Positions 43,580 through 52,255 are shown, counted from the stretch's first letter. The stretch is 64,000 nucleotides of DNA from Acidisoma cellulosilyticum (GCF_020621385.1 NZ_JAESVA010000012.1:1-64000); one strand, 5' to 3'. Notes: a model not told the origin generated them from the sequence alone. Numbers and translations: made by a program.

Positions 43580-44584
43580 ATGGGCTCCTTCCAGACGCCG
43601 ATATCTGAGCCGTTATGTCCGCCAGGCACCCAGCCTGCCGGGACGCTGGCCGTTTATTCCGCCGATGTGGTGCCGCAGCCGAGCCGCCAGAAATACTGGC
43701 TCGGCGCCGTCTTCCGCCGCGTCGCGAGTGCGGCGGAGCCGGATGACGCCGCACCCTTCCATGCCAGGTTGACGCGGGTGGGCGGGGAAAGCGCCGAACT
43801 GCTGGACCATACCGGCAGCAGCTTGCTGGCGCGGCGCGACGCCGCGCATTGCCGGGCCGACCAATGCGATGACCTCATCGTCGATTTCATGGTTCAGGCA
43901 TCGCGCGCCTGCGTCGATCATGGGTTTGGCTGCCGTCGGCCCACAGCGGGCGATATGCTGATCTTGGATCTCGGCCGACCGCTGGAACTGACCCATGCCA
44001 GGCATCGCATCATCAGCCTCTTTCTGCCCCGCGCAAAGGTCCGCAGCGTCTTTGCCGATCCGTCGCTTCTCGCGGGGCGCCTTTTGCAGCGGCGCGGCAT
44101 CGCGGCGCTGCTGCGGTCGCATATGCAGATGACGATCGACCAGGCTGACTGTCTGACGCCGGCCGAACGTGTCGCGGCGGTGGCGGCGGCGGTCGATATG
44201 GCGCTTCTGGCGATTCAGAGGGAGGCCGGCCAGCCGATCGAGGCGGAGCAGCTTTCCCCCGGCCTCTATACGGCCGCGACGACGCTCATCGGCCGCGATT
44301 TCAGGAACCCCGATTTCAACGCCGATACGGTGGTTCAAAATCTCGGCTGTGCCCGCGCGACGCTCTATCGTGTCTTCGCCGCGCAAGACCAGAGCATTGC
44401 CAAGTCGATCTGGACCAGGCGCCTGCATGAGGCGCGTCGGATGCTGGCTTCAGGGGAGAATCGGCATCTTTTGATCGAGGAGGTCGCCTTTCGCTGCGGT
44501 TTCACTGATATTCCGACCTTCAACCGGATGTTCAAAAGGCAATATCAAAGCAAGCCGGGCGATATCCGCGGACAGATGAGCTGA
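43580..44584 (+). CDS. AraC-family transcriptional regulator
   Basis: 334 residues from ATG 43580. The N-terminal ~210 residues look like the AraC-type ligand/dimerisation region of the AraC_binding_2 kind (ends with QADCLTPAERVAAV). The C-terminal ~100 residues carry the double helix-turn-helix: CARATLYRVFAAQDQSIAK for the first, and IEEVAFRCGFTDIPTFNRMF plus KRQYQSKPGDIR for the second, with the usual C-terminal pattern. Ligand and targets are not evident; an AT-rich region lies upstream and could hold its control site. Confidence 0.88.
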   Translation: MGSFQTPISEPLCPPGTQPAGTLAVYSADVVPQPSRQKYWLGAVFRRVASAAEPDDAAPFHARLTRVGGESAELLDHTGSSLLARRDAAHCRADQCDDLIVDFMVQASRACVDHGFGCRRPTAGDMLILDLGRPLELTHARHRIISLFLPRAKVRSVFADPSLLAGRLLQRRGIAALLRSHMQMTIDQADCLTPAERVAAVAAAVDMALLAIQREAGQPIEAEQLSPGLYTAATTLIGRDFRNPDFNADTVVQNLGCARATLYRVFAAQDQSIAKSIWTRRLHEARRMLASGENRHLLIEEVAFRCGFTDIPTFNRMFKRQYQSKPGDIRGQMS

Positions 44585-44717
44585 TCGGGCAGCGCCGCGC
44601 GTCTCGATCCGGCTCAGGACAATCGCATCGTCCCGGCGTTTTATCCGCAAGCCCTGGTGCTATCCGATACAATCACCAAATGATCCGGTAGATCATCTTG
44701 AGGACGTATCGCGGCCG

Positions 44718-45524
44718 ATGACTTTCCGCCCTGTTACCGAACCCCTGGACGTCGGCATCGCGCGGCAGCGCGGCGTGTTCGAGGCGCTGGCGCTGCTCAC
44801 CCCGCATGATTTGCCGCAGGAAAAGAAGATCCGCATCGGCGGGGCAGGGGACGGCGGCTATGTTCTGGTAGACCGGCTAAGGCCCGGCCAGCCGGTGATG
44901 AGTTTCGGCATCGGCCCTTCGGTCAGTTTCGACCTCGACCTTGCCCAGCGCGGCCATCCGGTTCTGCTCTTCGATCACACCATTGCCCGTCTGCCGGAGG
45001 AGCATGCCGGCTTTATTTGGTTCGCCGAGGGCGTCGCGGGTGCGGCCGATCCGGCGCAGAAACTCCATACCCTTGCCGACCATATGGCGAAGCTGCCGCC
45101 GGGCGCGGACGCGCCGATCCTGAAGATGGATATCGAAGGGGCGGAATGGGACGTGCTGACCGAAACCTCTATCCTTCTCATGCGCCGGTTCGAGCAGATC
45201 GTGCTGGAACTGCATAACCTGACGATGCTGGATGATACGCGCTTCCGTGGCCTCGCCTGGCGCGCGCTCGCCTCGCTCTCCTCGGCCTTCACGCTTTGCC
45301 ATGTCCACGCCAATAATTTCGGCAAAATCGAGAATGTCAGCGGCTTCCCGGTGCCCGAGACCTTGGAGGTCACCTATATCCGCAGCGATCTGGTGCAGGC
45401 CGCACCGTCCTTCACCTATTACCCGACGCCGCTCGATACCGGTAATTGCCTGGACTGGCCGGACCTGCCGCTGTGGTTCTATCCCTTCATGCCGACATCG
45501 GTGAAGCCAAGCTTCCCCTGGTGA
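44718..45524 (+). CDS. FkbM-family methyltransferase-like protein
   Basis: 268 residues. SAM-methyltransferase-like Rossmann features: IRIGGAGDGGYVLVD near residue 40, FGIGPSVSFDLDLA (motif I area), and KMDIEGAEWDVL near 138, the acidic-Gly segment typical of FkbM proteins. The C-terminus has a run of aromatic residues (PLWFYPFMP). Acceptor substrate unknown. It ends 6 bp before the convergently transcribed histidine kinase gene, a gap without any repeat element. Confidence 0.78.
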   Translation: MTFRPVTEPLDVGIARQRGVFEALALLTPHDLPQEKKIRIGGAGDGGYVLVDRLRPGQPVMSFGIGPSVSFDLDLAQRGHPVLLFDHTIARLPEEHAGFIWFAEGVAGAADPAQKLHTLADHMAKLPPGADAPILKMDIEGAEWDVLTETSILLMRRFEQIVLELHNLTMLDDTRFRGLAWRALASLSSAFTLCHVHANNFGKIENVSGFPVPETLEVTYIRSDLVQAAPSFTYYPTPLDTGNCLDWPDLPLWFYPFMPTSVKPSFPW

Positions 45525-45530
45525 CCGGCC

Positions 45531-46622
45531 TCACTCCGCCGCTTCCACCGTCGCATTGGACCGCGCGAAGGTAATGGTGACGCGCATGCCTTCGCCGGGG
45601 TGGTTTGTCACCTCTACCTTCGCTTTCGCGTTCTCTTTCAGAGACTGCATGATGGCGTAGCTGAGCTTGCCGGGCTGCGGCCAGACGCTGCCTTCGGACA
45701 GGCCGATGCCGTCATCGGCGACGGTGATGCGGCAACCATGCTCGTCGACCAGACTATGCAGCGTGATGGTTCCGCCCTCGCGGTCGCGGAAGGCGTGTTT
45801 CAGGGAATTCGTCAGCAATTCATTGATCACCAGTCCGGTCGGCATCGCGACATTGACCGAGACCGGGAAGATATCGACCTTCATGTCGAGGCGGATGCCG
45901 GCGCTGGCCTGAGCCTGCAACACGGCGGCGGCGACCTGACTGATATAGATGCCAAGATCGATCTCCTGCTCCGTCATATTATCCGACAGCAGGCGGTAGA
46001 GAAGATGAATGGCCTCGATCCGTCCGGCCAGACGCTCGAAAGCGTCCGAATGCGGCTCCTTCCGGGCGTTCCGCGCCTCGATGCGGATCAGGGCCGTGAT
46101 CATCTGCAGGTTGTTCTTCACGCGATGCTGCACCTCGCGCAGCAGCGTGTCCTTCTCCCGCAACTGCTGGGTGAGCTTGTCCGGCTCGTTGTCCTGATGC
46201 GCGGTGACGTCCACCAGGGCAGCGAGGCGAAAGGCGGGCTTGCCGTCCTCATCCTCGATAACATTGGAATAGGCGTCGATCACAACGGCCTCTTCCCCGC
46301 GCACGATGCGGAATGTGCCGATGAAGTCCTGGCCGCGCAGGATCGCCTGCCCAAGCCCGTGATCATTGTCCGGCGCCTGGCCCAATTCGCCGATGACCGA
46401 CCAAGGCCGGTCCACCAGAGCCTTGGCGGCCCGGCCGGTCAGTTTTTCGAAATCGGGATTGGCATAGACGATCCGCTCCGGCCCTTGCATCTCACCGACC
46501 GCGATCGCGATCGGAACCTGATCCAGAAAGCGGCGGAAATGCTCGCTTTCCAGGGCATGGGCCAGGTCGGGGGTCGAGAGCAGCGTCTCAACCTTATCGG
46601 CGTCGGGTTCGGCGAAGGACAT
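45531..46622 (-). CDS. PAS sensor histidine kinase (HisKA_2/HWE type)
   Basis: 363 residues, soluble (no membrane segments). A PAS domain spans ~28-140 (IVYANPDFEKLTGR, then the GTFRIVRGEEAV core). Phosphoacceptor helix LREVQHRVKNNLQMITALI with His166, typical of the HisKA_2/HWE group common in alphaproteobacteria. HATPase region: VINELLTNSLKHAF (N box) and VADDGIGLSEG (G1). No response regulator gene is adjacent. Orthologues of this class often feed the general stress response, but nothing here proves it. Confidence 0.9.
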   Translation of the reverse strand: MSFAEPDADKVETLLSTPDLAHALESEHFRRFLDQVPIAIAVGEMQGPERIVYANPDFEKLTGRAAKALVDRPWSVIGELGQAPDNDHGLGQAILRGQDFIGTFRIVRGEEAVVIDAYSNVIEDEDGKPAFRLAALVDVTAHQDNEPDKLTQQLREKDTLLREVQHRVKNNLQMITALIRIEARNARKEPHSDAFERLAGRIEAIHLLYRLLSDNMTEQEIDLGIYISQVAAAVLQAQASAGIRLDMKVDIFPVSVNVAMPTGLVINELLTNSLKHAFRDREGGTITLHSLVDEHGCRITVADDGIGLSEGSVWPQPGKLSYAIMQSLKENAKAKVEVTNHPGEGMRVTITFARSNATVEAAE

Positions 46623-46713
46623 CGGTCGGGGACTTTATCAGGGTGGATGAAGGCCAGTCCCCCAGCTTAGCAGAAAGTTTTCGGAAAGATCAGCGTGCTA
46701 TCGGCGATCCGCC

Positions 46714-46938
46714 CTAGCGGCGGGCGGCGGCGATGGTCAGGCCCAGGACAAGGCCGGCCAGCCCCGCGACGACCAGCGTCTTGACCGGCTTTTCCCGCAC
46801 TTCCGCGCGCAGATCCTCAAGCAGCACCTCAGCCTTTTCGCTCGCGCAGGTCAGGCAGGGCTTCACATGCTCATCGACGAAGCGCTTTGCGCCCGCGCAG
46901 GTCAGGCCGTGCTCGTTCATCCAGGGGCAGCAAGTCAT
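46714..46938 (-). CDS. Cys-rich small membrane-anchored protein
   Basis: 74 residues from ATG 46938, with GGAG seven bases upstream; a longer frame to 47001 has no ribosome-binding site. Residues 1-35 hold five Cys (3, 4, 14, 28, 31; the last two as CLTC) and two His (10, 24), a possible metal or redox site. Residues ~36-52 are charged and helical. Residues ~53-71 form one hydrophobic segment with glycines (GLAGLVLGLTIAA), like the C-terminal anchor of DUF883 proteins. The N-terminal domain would then be cytosolic. No family recognised for the Cys part. Confidence 0.68.
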   Translation of the reverse strand: MTCCPWMNEHGLTCAGAKRFVDEHVKPCLTCASEKAEVLLEDLRAEVREKPVKTLVVAGLAGLVLGLTIAAARR

Positions 46939-47079
46939 GGGCCGGCTCCGCGTCTTCGTGTTGTTTGACCTTATAATTGGCCCTCTCATCCGGCGCCGCA
47001 AGCGCCGCCCGCTTGCAGCCCATGCTTGATGATCGCCCTGCGCGATGGCTCAATGCGCGCGGATGGACGAGGGCGGCGA

Positions 47080-47580
47080 GTGACGAAGGTTTTCGGCTTT
47101 GCGGGATGGAGCGGGGCGGGCAAGACGACGCTGATCCGCCAGGTCATCGCGCATCTGGTGGCGCAGGGCCGCCGCGTTTCGACCATCAAGCATGCGCATC
47201 ATGATTTCGATATCGACCAGCCCGGCAAGGATTCCTGGGAGCATCGGCAGGCCGGCGCCGCCGAGGTCCTGGTCGTCTCCGACCGCCGCTGGGCGCTGAT
47301 GCATGAGCTGCGCGGCGCGGCGGAGCCCAGCCTGCCCGCGCTGATCGCCAAGCTGGCGCCGGCCGATCTCGTGCTGGTCGAAGGCTTCAAACGGTCTGTT
47401 TTTCCAAAGATCGAGGTCTACCGGGCGGTGAACGGCAAGCCGGCGCTGCACCCCGAGGATGGCAGCATCATCGCCATCGCCAGCGACACGCCATTTCCGG
47501 ATAGCGGCCTGCCTGTCCTGCCGTTGACGGATATCGCTGACATCGCGGATTTTGCGGAACGCCATGCCCGGCCCCTCTGA
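47080..47580 (+). CDS. mobB: Molybdopterin-guanine dinucleotide biosynthesis protein B
   Basis: 166 residues from GTG 47080 with GAGG seven bases upstream (an in-frame ATG at 47026 lacks one). P-loop GTPase fold: GWSGAGKTT at 9-17, then VSTIKHAHHDFDID, the typical MobB switch segment, and LVLVEGFK (Asp-Leu-Val-Leu-Val-Glu-Gly-Phe-Lys) as Walker-B-like site. Supports GMP attachment to molybdopterin. It overlaps mobA by 17 nt. Confidence 0.93.
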   Translation: MTKVFGFAGWSGAGKTTLIRQVIAHLVAQGRRVSTIKHAHHDFDIDQPGKDSWEHRQAGAAEVLVVSDRRWALMHELRGAAEPSLPALIAKLAPADLVLVEGFKRSVFPKIEVYRAVNGKPALHPEDGSIIAIASDTPFPDSGLPVLPLTDIADIADFAERHARPL

Positions 47581-48259
47581 CACGGCGGCCGTGATCCTTG
47601 CCGGGGGCAGGGGGCGGCGGATGGGGGGCGCGCTGAAAGCGCTGCTACCCTTGGCGGGTCAGCCTTTGCTGGCGCATGGGCTCGCCCGTCTTGCGCCGCA
47701 GATCGGCAGCATCGCCGTCAGCGCGAATGATCCGGCGGTCGGGCAGGCAGCGCCAGGACGTCCGCTGTTGGCGGATCGCCATGACGATCGGCGCGGACCA
47801 CTGGCCGGGATCCTTGCCGGTCTCGCTTGGGCAGGGCATCGGGACTATCGCTGGCTGGTCAGCCTGCCGGTCGATTGTCCTTTCCTCCCGGCCGATCTGG
47901 TTGCGCGCCTTCGCGAACAAGCGGTCGGCGTCCGCGTCGTCATCGCCCGTTCTGCCGGGCAGGCCCATCCGACGGCGGCGCTATGGGATATATCGCTGCA
48001 TGACGATCTGGCGCGGGTCCTGGCGGCGGGAACAGACCTGTCCGTCCGCCGCTTTTATGAAGCCTATCCGCACGCCTTCTGCGATTTTCCGGGGGGAAAG
48101 ACAGACCCGTTCTTCAACATAAACAGGCCGGAAGACCTCGCTTCAGCCGAGGATGCGTTGGCCGCCGGTAAAAACCTCGAACCCATCGTCGCGGGCGACG
48201 CCGATCAGCACCATGCCGATGGAATCGGCCTCCCGCACGGCGAGAAGCGTGGGCGCTGA
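47564..48259 (+). CDS. mobA: Molybdenum cofactor guanylyltransferase
   Basis: 231 residues from ATG 47564. Adds GMP to molybdopterin to give the guanine dinucleotide cofactor. Nucleotidyltransferase signature ILAGGRGRRMGGALKALLPLAG at the N-terminus, a DCPF metal-binding site (PVDCPFLPADL), and FFNINRPEDLASAE near residue 187. The MGG-x-x-K site has Ala where a Gly/Asp is frequent. The last ~38 residues beyond the NxNRPEDL region are encoded antisense to the end of fdhD (117-bp overlap) and are not family sequence; they probably arose by loss of an earlier stop. Confidence 0.9.
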   Translation: MPGPSDTAAVILAGGRGRRMGGALKALLPLAGQPLLAHGLARLAPQIGSIAVSANDPAVGQAAPGRPLLADRHDDRRGPLAGILAGLAWAGHRDYRWLVSLPVDCPFLPADLVARLREQAVGVRVVIARSAGQAHPTAALWDISLHDDLARVLAAGTDLSVRRFYEAYPHAFCDFPGGKTDPFFNINRPEDLASAEDALAAGKNLEPIVAGDADQHHADGIGLPHGEKRGR

Positions 48260-49006
48260 GACGGCGACAAGGACGGAAACCCCCATCACGGCCGCCTTCT
48301 GAATCAGTTCGATGGAGACGCGGCTGGTCATCACCAGCACGCCGTCGCTCGGGGCCTCGCCCATCTGCCGCAGTCCGCCCGCCAGCTTGTCGAGCGCATT
48401 GTGACGGCCGACATCCTCGCGGATGGCGACAAGCCCGGCGCCCTTCCGCCAGAAGCCAGCGGCATGCAAGGCACGCGTCTTCTGTGCCATTGTCTGCGCC
48501 GGATAAAGGCTCGCCATCGCGGCCATGATGTCCTCGGCGGAGAGGGTGAGGGTCGACCCGACCATCGGCAGCGGTCGCATCGCCTCCTCCAGACTGTCCA
48601 GCCCGCATAAGCCGCAGCCCATCGCGCCGGTCAGATGGCGGCGGCGATGGTCCAAGGCTTCCATCCGCTCGGGCGCAATCCATAGCCGCAACTCCACCGC
48701 GCCGCGTGGTGCGGGCGCAATCTCGATCTCCTCGATCTCGGCGGGTGTGGCGACGATCCGCTCGTTCAAGGTGAAGCCGAGCGCGAAATCCTGCAGGTCC
48801 GCCGGGGTCGCCATCATCACGGCATGGGACACCCGATTATAGGTGATGGCGACCGGCGTTTCCTCCGGCAAGGCGCGGTCGCGGGGCGCAAACCCAGCCC
48901 CTCGCCATAGGGATGTCTGTACGTCACCAAAAGGTGCCGCTAAATCATGCGCTTCGGGGCTTTCGGCGCTGGCCCGCGGCGGTGGAATGGGATAATCGGC
49001 AGACAT
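48143..49006 (-). CDS. fdhD: Formate dehydrogenase accessory sulfurtransferase
   Basis: 287 residues from ATG 49006; the open frame to 49186 is antisense to the GST gene. Transfers sulfur from IscS to the molybdenum cofactor before insertion into formate dehydrogenase. The conserved CxxC-type motif MGCGLCGLDS (Cys131, Cys134) carries the sulfur; EETPVAITYNRV and REDVGRHNALDKL are family segments. The start codon overlaps that of gst on the other strand (CATG, 49004-49007). Convergent with mobA, whose tail overlaps its 3' end. The formate dehydrogenase genes are not in the window. Confidence 0.92.
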   Translation of the reverse strand: MSADYPIPPPRASAESPEAHDLAAPFGDVQTSLWRGAGFAPRDRALPEETPVAITYNRVSHAVMMATPADLQDFALGFTLNERIVATPAEIEEIEIAPAPRGAVELRLWIAPERMEALDHRRRHLTGAMGCGLCGLDSLEEAMRPLPMVGSTLTLSAEDIMAAMASLYPAQTMAQKTRALHAAGFWRKGAGLVAIREDVGRHNALDKLAGGLRQMGEAPSDGVLVMTSRVSIELIQKAAVMGVSVLVAVSAPTLLAVREADSIGMVLIGVARDDGFEVFTGGQRILG

Positions 49007-49673
49007 GCGACTGTTATACCACCTCCCGCACTCGCCTTTCTCGCGCAAAGTCCGTCTGGTACTGGCTGAAAAGCGCCTGCCGTTTGAACTGAGGGTCGAA
49101 AAGACCTGGGAGCGGCGGGAGGAGTTCCTGGAACTCAACCCGGCGGGCACCGTGCCGGTGCTGGCGGATGAGAATGGCCTCATCATCTCCGAATCCGCGG
49201 CGATCTGCGAATATCTGGACGAAGCCTATCCGGACGTCCCGCTGATCGGCCGCACGCTGGCGGAGCGTGTCGAGGTCAGACGGCTGGTCTCCTGGTTCGA
49301 CCTCAAATTCAACCATGACGTCACCCGCCATTTGCTCGGCGAGAAGATCATGAAGCGCGTCGCCGGGCGTGGCCAGCCTGATACCGGGGCGCTGCGCGTG
49401 GGCTATGCCAATCTCAAGGGCCATCTGGAATATCTCGGCTATCTGGCCGAGAGCCGGAAATGGCTTGCGGGCGGCACGCTGTCGCTCGCGGATTTCGCGG
49501 CCGCTGCTCATCTCTCGGCGCTCGATTTCGCGGGGGAAGTGGATTGGTCGATCTCGGCCCCGGCCAAGGAATGGTATGCGCGCATCAAGTCGCGCCCCAG
49601 CTTCCGGCCGATCCTGGCGGATCGCATGGGCGGCGTCACGCCCCCGGCGCATTACGCCGATCTCGACTTCTGA
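49005..49673 (+). CDS. Glutathione S-transferase family protein
   Basis: 222 residues from ATG 49005. N-terminal thioredoxin-like domain begins at once (LLYHLPHSPFSRKVRLVLAEK, with Ser in the SPFSRK site), then the glutathione-binding SESAAICEYLDE, and a helical C-terminal domain (LSLADFAAAAHLS). The family has many small substrates, none assignable here. Start codons of this gene and fdhD overlap by 2 bp within a CATG, so each promoter must lie inside the other gene. An epimerase-like gene starts 3 bp after its stop. Confidence 0.88.
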   Translation: MRLLYHLPHSPFSRKVRLVLAEKRLPFELRVEKTWERREEFLELNPAGTVPVLADENGLIISESAAICEYLDEAYPDVPLIGRTLAERVEVRRLVSWFDLKFNHDVTRHLLGEKIMKRVAGRGQPDTGALRVGYANLKGHLEYLGYLAESRKWLAGGTLSLADFAAAAHLSALDFAGEVDWSISAPAKEWYARIKSRPSFRPILADRMGGVTPPAHYADLDF

Positions 49674-49676
49674 CCC

Positions 49677-50552
49677 TTGGCTGACCCTCGGCATCTATTG
49701 ATCTTCGGCCTGGGCTATAGCGGTGCCGCGATCGGTGAAGCTGCCGCCGCTGCCGGGTTCCGGGTGACAGGCACCAGCCGCCAGTCAAACCTCTGCCCGC
49801 CGCCCGGCGTCACGCTCATTCCCTTCGATGCGGCGGAAGCAGCCATCGCTTCCGCCACCCATATCGTGCCGACCGCCGCGCCGGCGGAGAGCGGTGACCC
49901 GGCCCTCGCGCGCTATGCGGCGGAAATTGCGGCCGCGCCCGCGCTGCGCTGGATCGGCTTCCTGTCCTCGACCGGTGTCTACGGCGATCGCGGTGGGGAT
50001 TGGGTGGATGAGGGGAGTGCGGCCAGGCCGACCTCCCTCCGTGCCCGCGCCCGCCGTGCGGCCGAGGAAGACTGGGCGGCGCTGGGCGCGGCGCGGGGCA
50101 TCCCGGTCGATCTCATCCGCCTTGCCGGCATCTACGGGCCGGGGCGTTCGGCTTTCGACGATCTGCGCGCGGGGCGCGCCCGGCGGATCGACAAGCCCGG
50201 CCATGCTTTCGGCCGCATCCATCGCCAGGACATTGCCGAAGGCGTGCTCGCGGCCATGTTGCAGGCCGATCGGCTGACAGGTTTGCGCGTGCTTAATTTC
50301 AACGATGATCTGCCGACCGAACCCGCCGAGGTCGTGGCGGAGGCGGCAAGGCTGCTGGGTGTCGCGCCGCCGCCGCTGATCCCCTTCGCGGATGCGGAAG
50401 CCGGCATGAGCGCGATGGGCCGCAGCTTCTGGGCGGAAAGCCGCCGCGTCTCCAGCGCCGGCACGCAGGCAGTCCTCGGCCGGACCTGGCGCTATGCGAC
50501 CTATCGCGAAGGTTTGGCCGCCATCCGCGCGGCAGAGACAGGGCAGCCCTGA
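49677..50552 (+). CDS. NAD-dependent epimerase/dehydratase family (atypical SDR, YeeZ-like)
   Basis: 291 residues from TTG 49677, three bases after the GST stop. Rossmann motif FGLGYSGAAIGEAAAAAG at ~9-27; FLSSTGVYGDRGGDWVDE carries the SDR active-site-like region (Ser-Ser-Thr-Gly-Val-Tyr), and LRLAGIYGPGRSAFD follows in the same order as in SDR-e enzymes. A bona fide Tyr-x3-Lys pair is absent, which fits the YeeZ group with no known reaction. Same strand and probably same operon as the GST gene. Confidence 0.85.
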   Translation: MADPRHLLIFGLGYSGAAIGEAAAAAGFRVTGTSRQSNLCPPPGVTLIPFDAAEAAIASATHIVPTAAPAESGDPALARYAAEIAAAPALRWIGFLSSTGVYGDRGGDWVDEGSAARPTSLRARARRAAEEDWAALGAARGIPVDLIRLAGIYGPGRSAFDDLRAGRARRIDKPGHAFGRIHRQDIAEGVLAAMLQADRLTGLRVLNFNDDLPTEPAEVVAEAARLLGVAPPPLIPFADAEAGMSAMGRSFWAESRRVSSAGTQAVLGRTWRYATYREGLAAIRAAETGQP

Positions 50553-50654
50553 CCCGCTCGTCCGATCTGACGCGAAACCTTCCTGATGACAGAATGATCG
50601 GCCATGCCTAAGTTTTTTGACGCTGAGAGTCGGCGATCGGAAGGGTTCAGGACG

Positions 50655-50963
50655 ATGTGGACAGCGATAACGCGGATAGCGGGCCTTACCTTTCTGGGGA
50701 TCGGTCTCGCCTCTGCTCCGGCAGCTTTCGCGCAGAGCAGCAGCAACAATCCGGCGGCGACCGTCAACGGCACCGTGCCCACGTCTGAGGGCAATGTCTG
50801 GGGTGGCGCGGATCATCAGCCGACGGAAGCCGACGTGCCGCAAGGCACGATGCAGCAGCAGGACAAGATCAACAGGAAGTTGCAGAAGCTGGACAAGCAA
50901 CTGCTGAACGATCCGCTGCCTAAAGTGCCCAACGGTGCGCCGCAGGTCAGCGGCACTAATTGA
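50655..50963 (+). CDS. Small exported protein of unknown function
   Basis: 102 residues from ATG 50655; an in-frame ATG at 50604 would give 119 residues but leaves the signal peptide internal. Residues 1-30 form a signal peptide ending SAPAAFAQS. The mature 70 residues are polar, with Asn/Ser/Gln-rich start (SSSNNPAATVNGTVPT) and a predicted coil (QQQDKINRKLQKLDKQL). No recognised family. Confidence 0.62.
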   Translation: MWTAITRIAGLTFLGIGLASAPAAFAQSSSNNPAATVNGTVPTSEGNVWGGADHQPTEADVPQGTMQQQDKINRKLQKLDKQLLNDPLPKVPNGAPQVSGTN

Positions 50964-51152
50964 CTGTTACGCAGCCGATCTCGTTTCGGATGCAGCGATA
51001 TGCCGAAATTTTCTCTTTAAATTCAACACGTTAAAGTGACGCGCCTGAGGCGCGTCTTTCATGCGCGGACGGCGTCCGCCGCGCATCTGCCCCGGCCCCT
51101 GCGCACGAAGATGGGAGCGGTCGGCGAGACCGCTTCATGCGGAGGAAATACA

Positions 51153-51734
51153 ATGTCCCAGTCTTCGAAAGTGACGTCCCTTAAAGTCGCGCTCGTCGCG
51201 GCCGCTCTCGGCGCTCTCCCGATGTCCATGGCCTTCGCTCAGTCGAGCACCGTCATGGTCGGCGGCATGGCCATGTATCCGTCCAAAAGCATCGTGGCGA
51301 ATGCGGTCAATTCAGCCGATCACACGACGCTCGTCGCCGCCGTCAAGGCCGCCGGCCTGGTGGGTGCGCTGAGCGGACCCGGCCCCTTCACCGTCTTCGC
51401 GCCGACCAATGAAGCCTTCGGCGCCCTGCCGGCCGGCACCGTCGCCACGCTGGTGAAGCCTGAGAACAAGGCGATGCTGACCTCGATCCTGACCTATCAC
51501 GTCGTCGCCGGCGACTATAACACCACGAAGCTGCGCGCCCTGATCCTGGCGGGCGGTGGCAAGGCCGAGCTGAAGACCCTGGAAGGTGGCATGCTGACCT
51601 TCACCATGAACGGCTCCAGCAACATCATGGTCGATGATGCGAAGGGTAATATGGCGGATATCACCATCGCCGACGTGACACAGTCGAACGGCGTCATCCA
51701 GGTCATCGACAAGGTGCTGATGCCGGCCAGCTAA
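51153..51734 (+). CDS. Secreted fasciclin (FAS1) domain protein
   Basis: 193 residues from ATG 51153 with GGAGGA upstream. Signal peptide ends near SMAFAQS. The mature part is one FAS1 domain: MYPSKSIVANAVNSADHTTLVAAV, GPGPFTVFAPTNEAF (the H1 region), LTYHVVAGDY, and VTQSNGVIQVIDKVLMP (H2 region). FAS1 proteins act in adhesion or cell-envelope interaction; the bacterial role is not established. The 5' leader of ~190 bp since the small exported gene contains no clear feature. Confidence 0.92.
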   Translation: MSQSSKVTSLKVALVAAALGALPMSMAFAQSSTVMVGGMAMYPSKSIVANAVNSADHTTLVAAVKAAGLVGALSGPGPFTVFAPTNEAFGALPAGTVATLVKPENKAMLTSILTYHVVAGDYNTTKLRALILAGGGKAELKTLEGGMLTFTMNGSSNIMVDDAKGNMADITIADVTQSNGVIQVIDKVLMPAS

Positions 51735-51788
51735 GTTCGGCCAATTTTCTGAGACTCTGTAAGGTTCGATCGGAAGCGCCCAAAACCC

Positions 51789-51901
51789 GTCGTCCCCGCG
51801 CTCGTCGCGGGGATCTACCCTTGCGGGCAGGCAAACGGCCGTCCGGGCGCCTCGGCGGGTAGGTGCGGCCCGGCTCCCGCGCAACGCATGCGCGGGTGAC
51901 G
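51789..51901. repeat. Palindromic element H (type 2 core)
   Basis: Left arm CCCCGCG-CTCGT-CGCGGGG, right arm CCGCGCA-ACGCA-TGCGCGG, inner CTACCC...GGGTAG, middle hairpin CTTGC...GGCAA and a GGCCGTCCGGGCG stretch shared with elements A, I and K. It lies in the convergent gap between the fasciclin gene and tRNA-Lys. Confidence 0.88.
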
Positions 51902-51954
51902 AAAGGGAAGCAAGCGGCTTCCCTGTGCAATGCTCATCCTTAAATCGTCAAATC

Positions 51955-52068
51955 GTCGTCCCCGGACTTGTTCCGGGGATCTACCCTTGCGAGCAGGCAA
52001 CAGGCCGTCTGGGCGCCGGGAGGGGTAGGTGCGGCCGGCCAGACCCGCGCAACACCTGCGCGCGCGAC
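51955..52068. repeat. Palindromic element I (type 2 core)
   Basis: Left arm CCCCGGA-CTTGT-TCCGGGG, right arm imperfect (CGCGCA-ACACC-TGCGCG), inner CTACCC...GGGTAG. Second element in tandem with H, 53 bp apart, same orientation of the middle region. The remaining sequence of this 445-bp gap (52069-52148) shows nothing else. Confidence 0.87.
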
Positions 52069-52148
52069 CGCCAAGGTCTGCGGACCTATCAACCCCGAAC
52101 AAATTTTATGAAGATAACGGATCCGGTCTAGAACTTCATCAGATCGAA

Positions 52149-52169
52149 CCGTCGTCTTGAAAACGACGG
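52149..52169 (-). terminator. Hairpin downstream of tRNA-Lys
   Basis: Perfect 7-bp stem CCGTCGT / ACGACGG with a 7-nt loop, 10 nt past the 3' end of the tRNA gene in its direction of transcription. No T-run follows, so it may be a factor-dependent terminator or a processing signal. Confidence 0.4.
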
Positions 52170-52179
52170 GAGACGGAGG

Positions 52180-52255
<76 letters not shown>

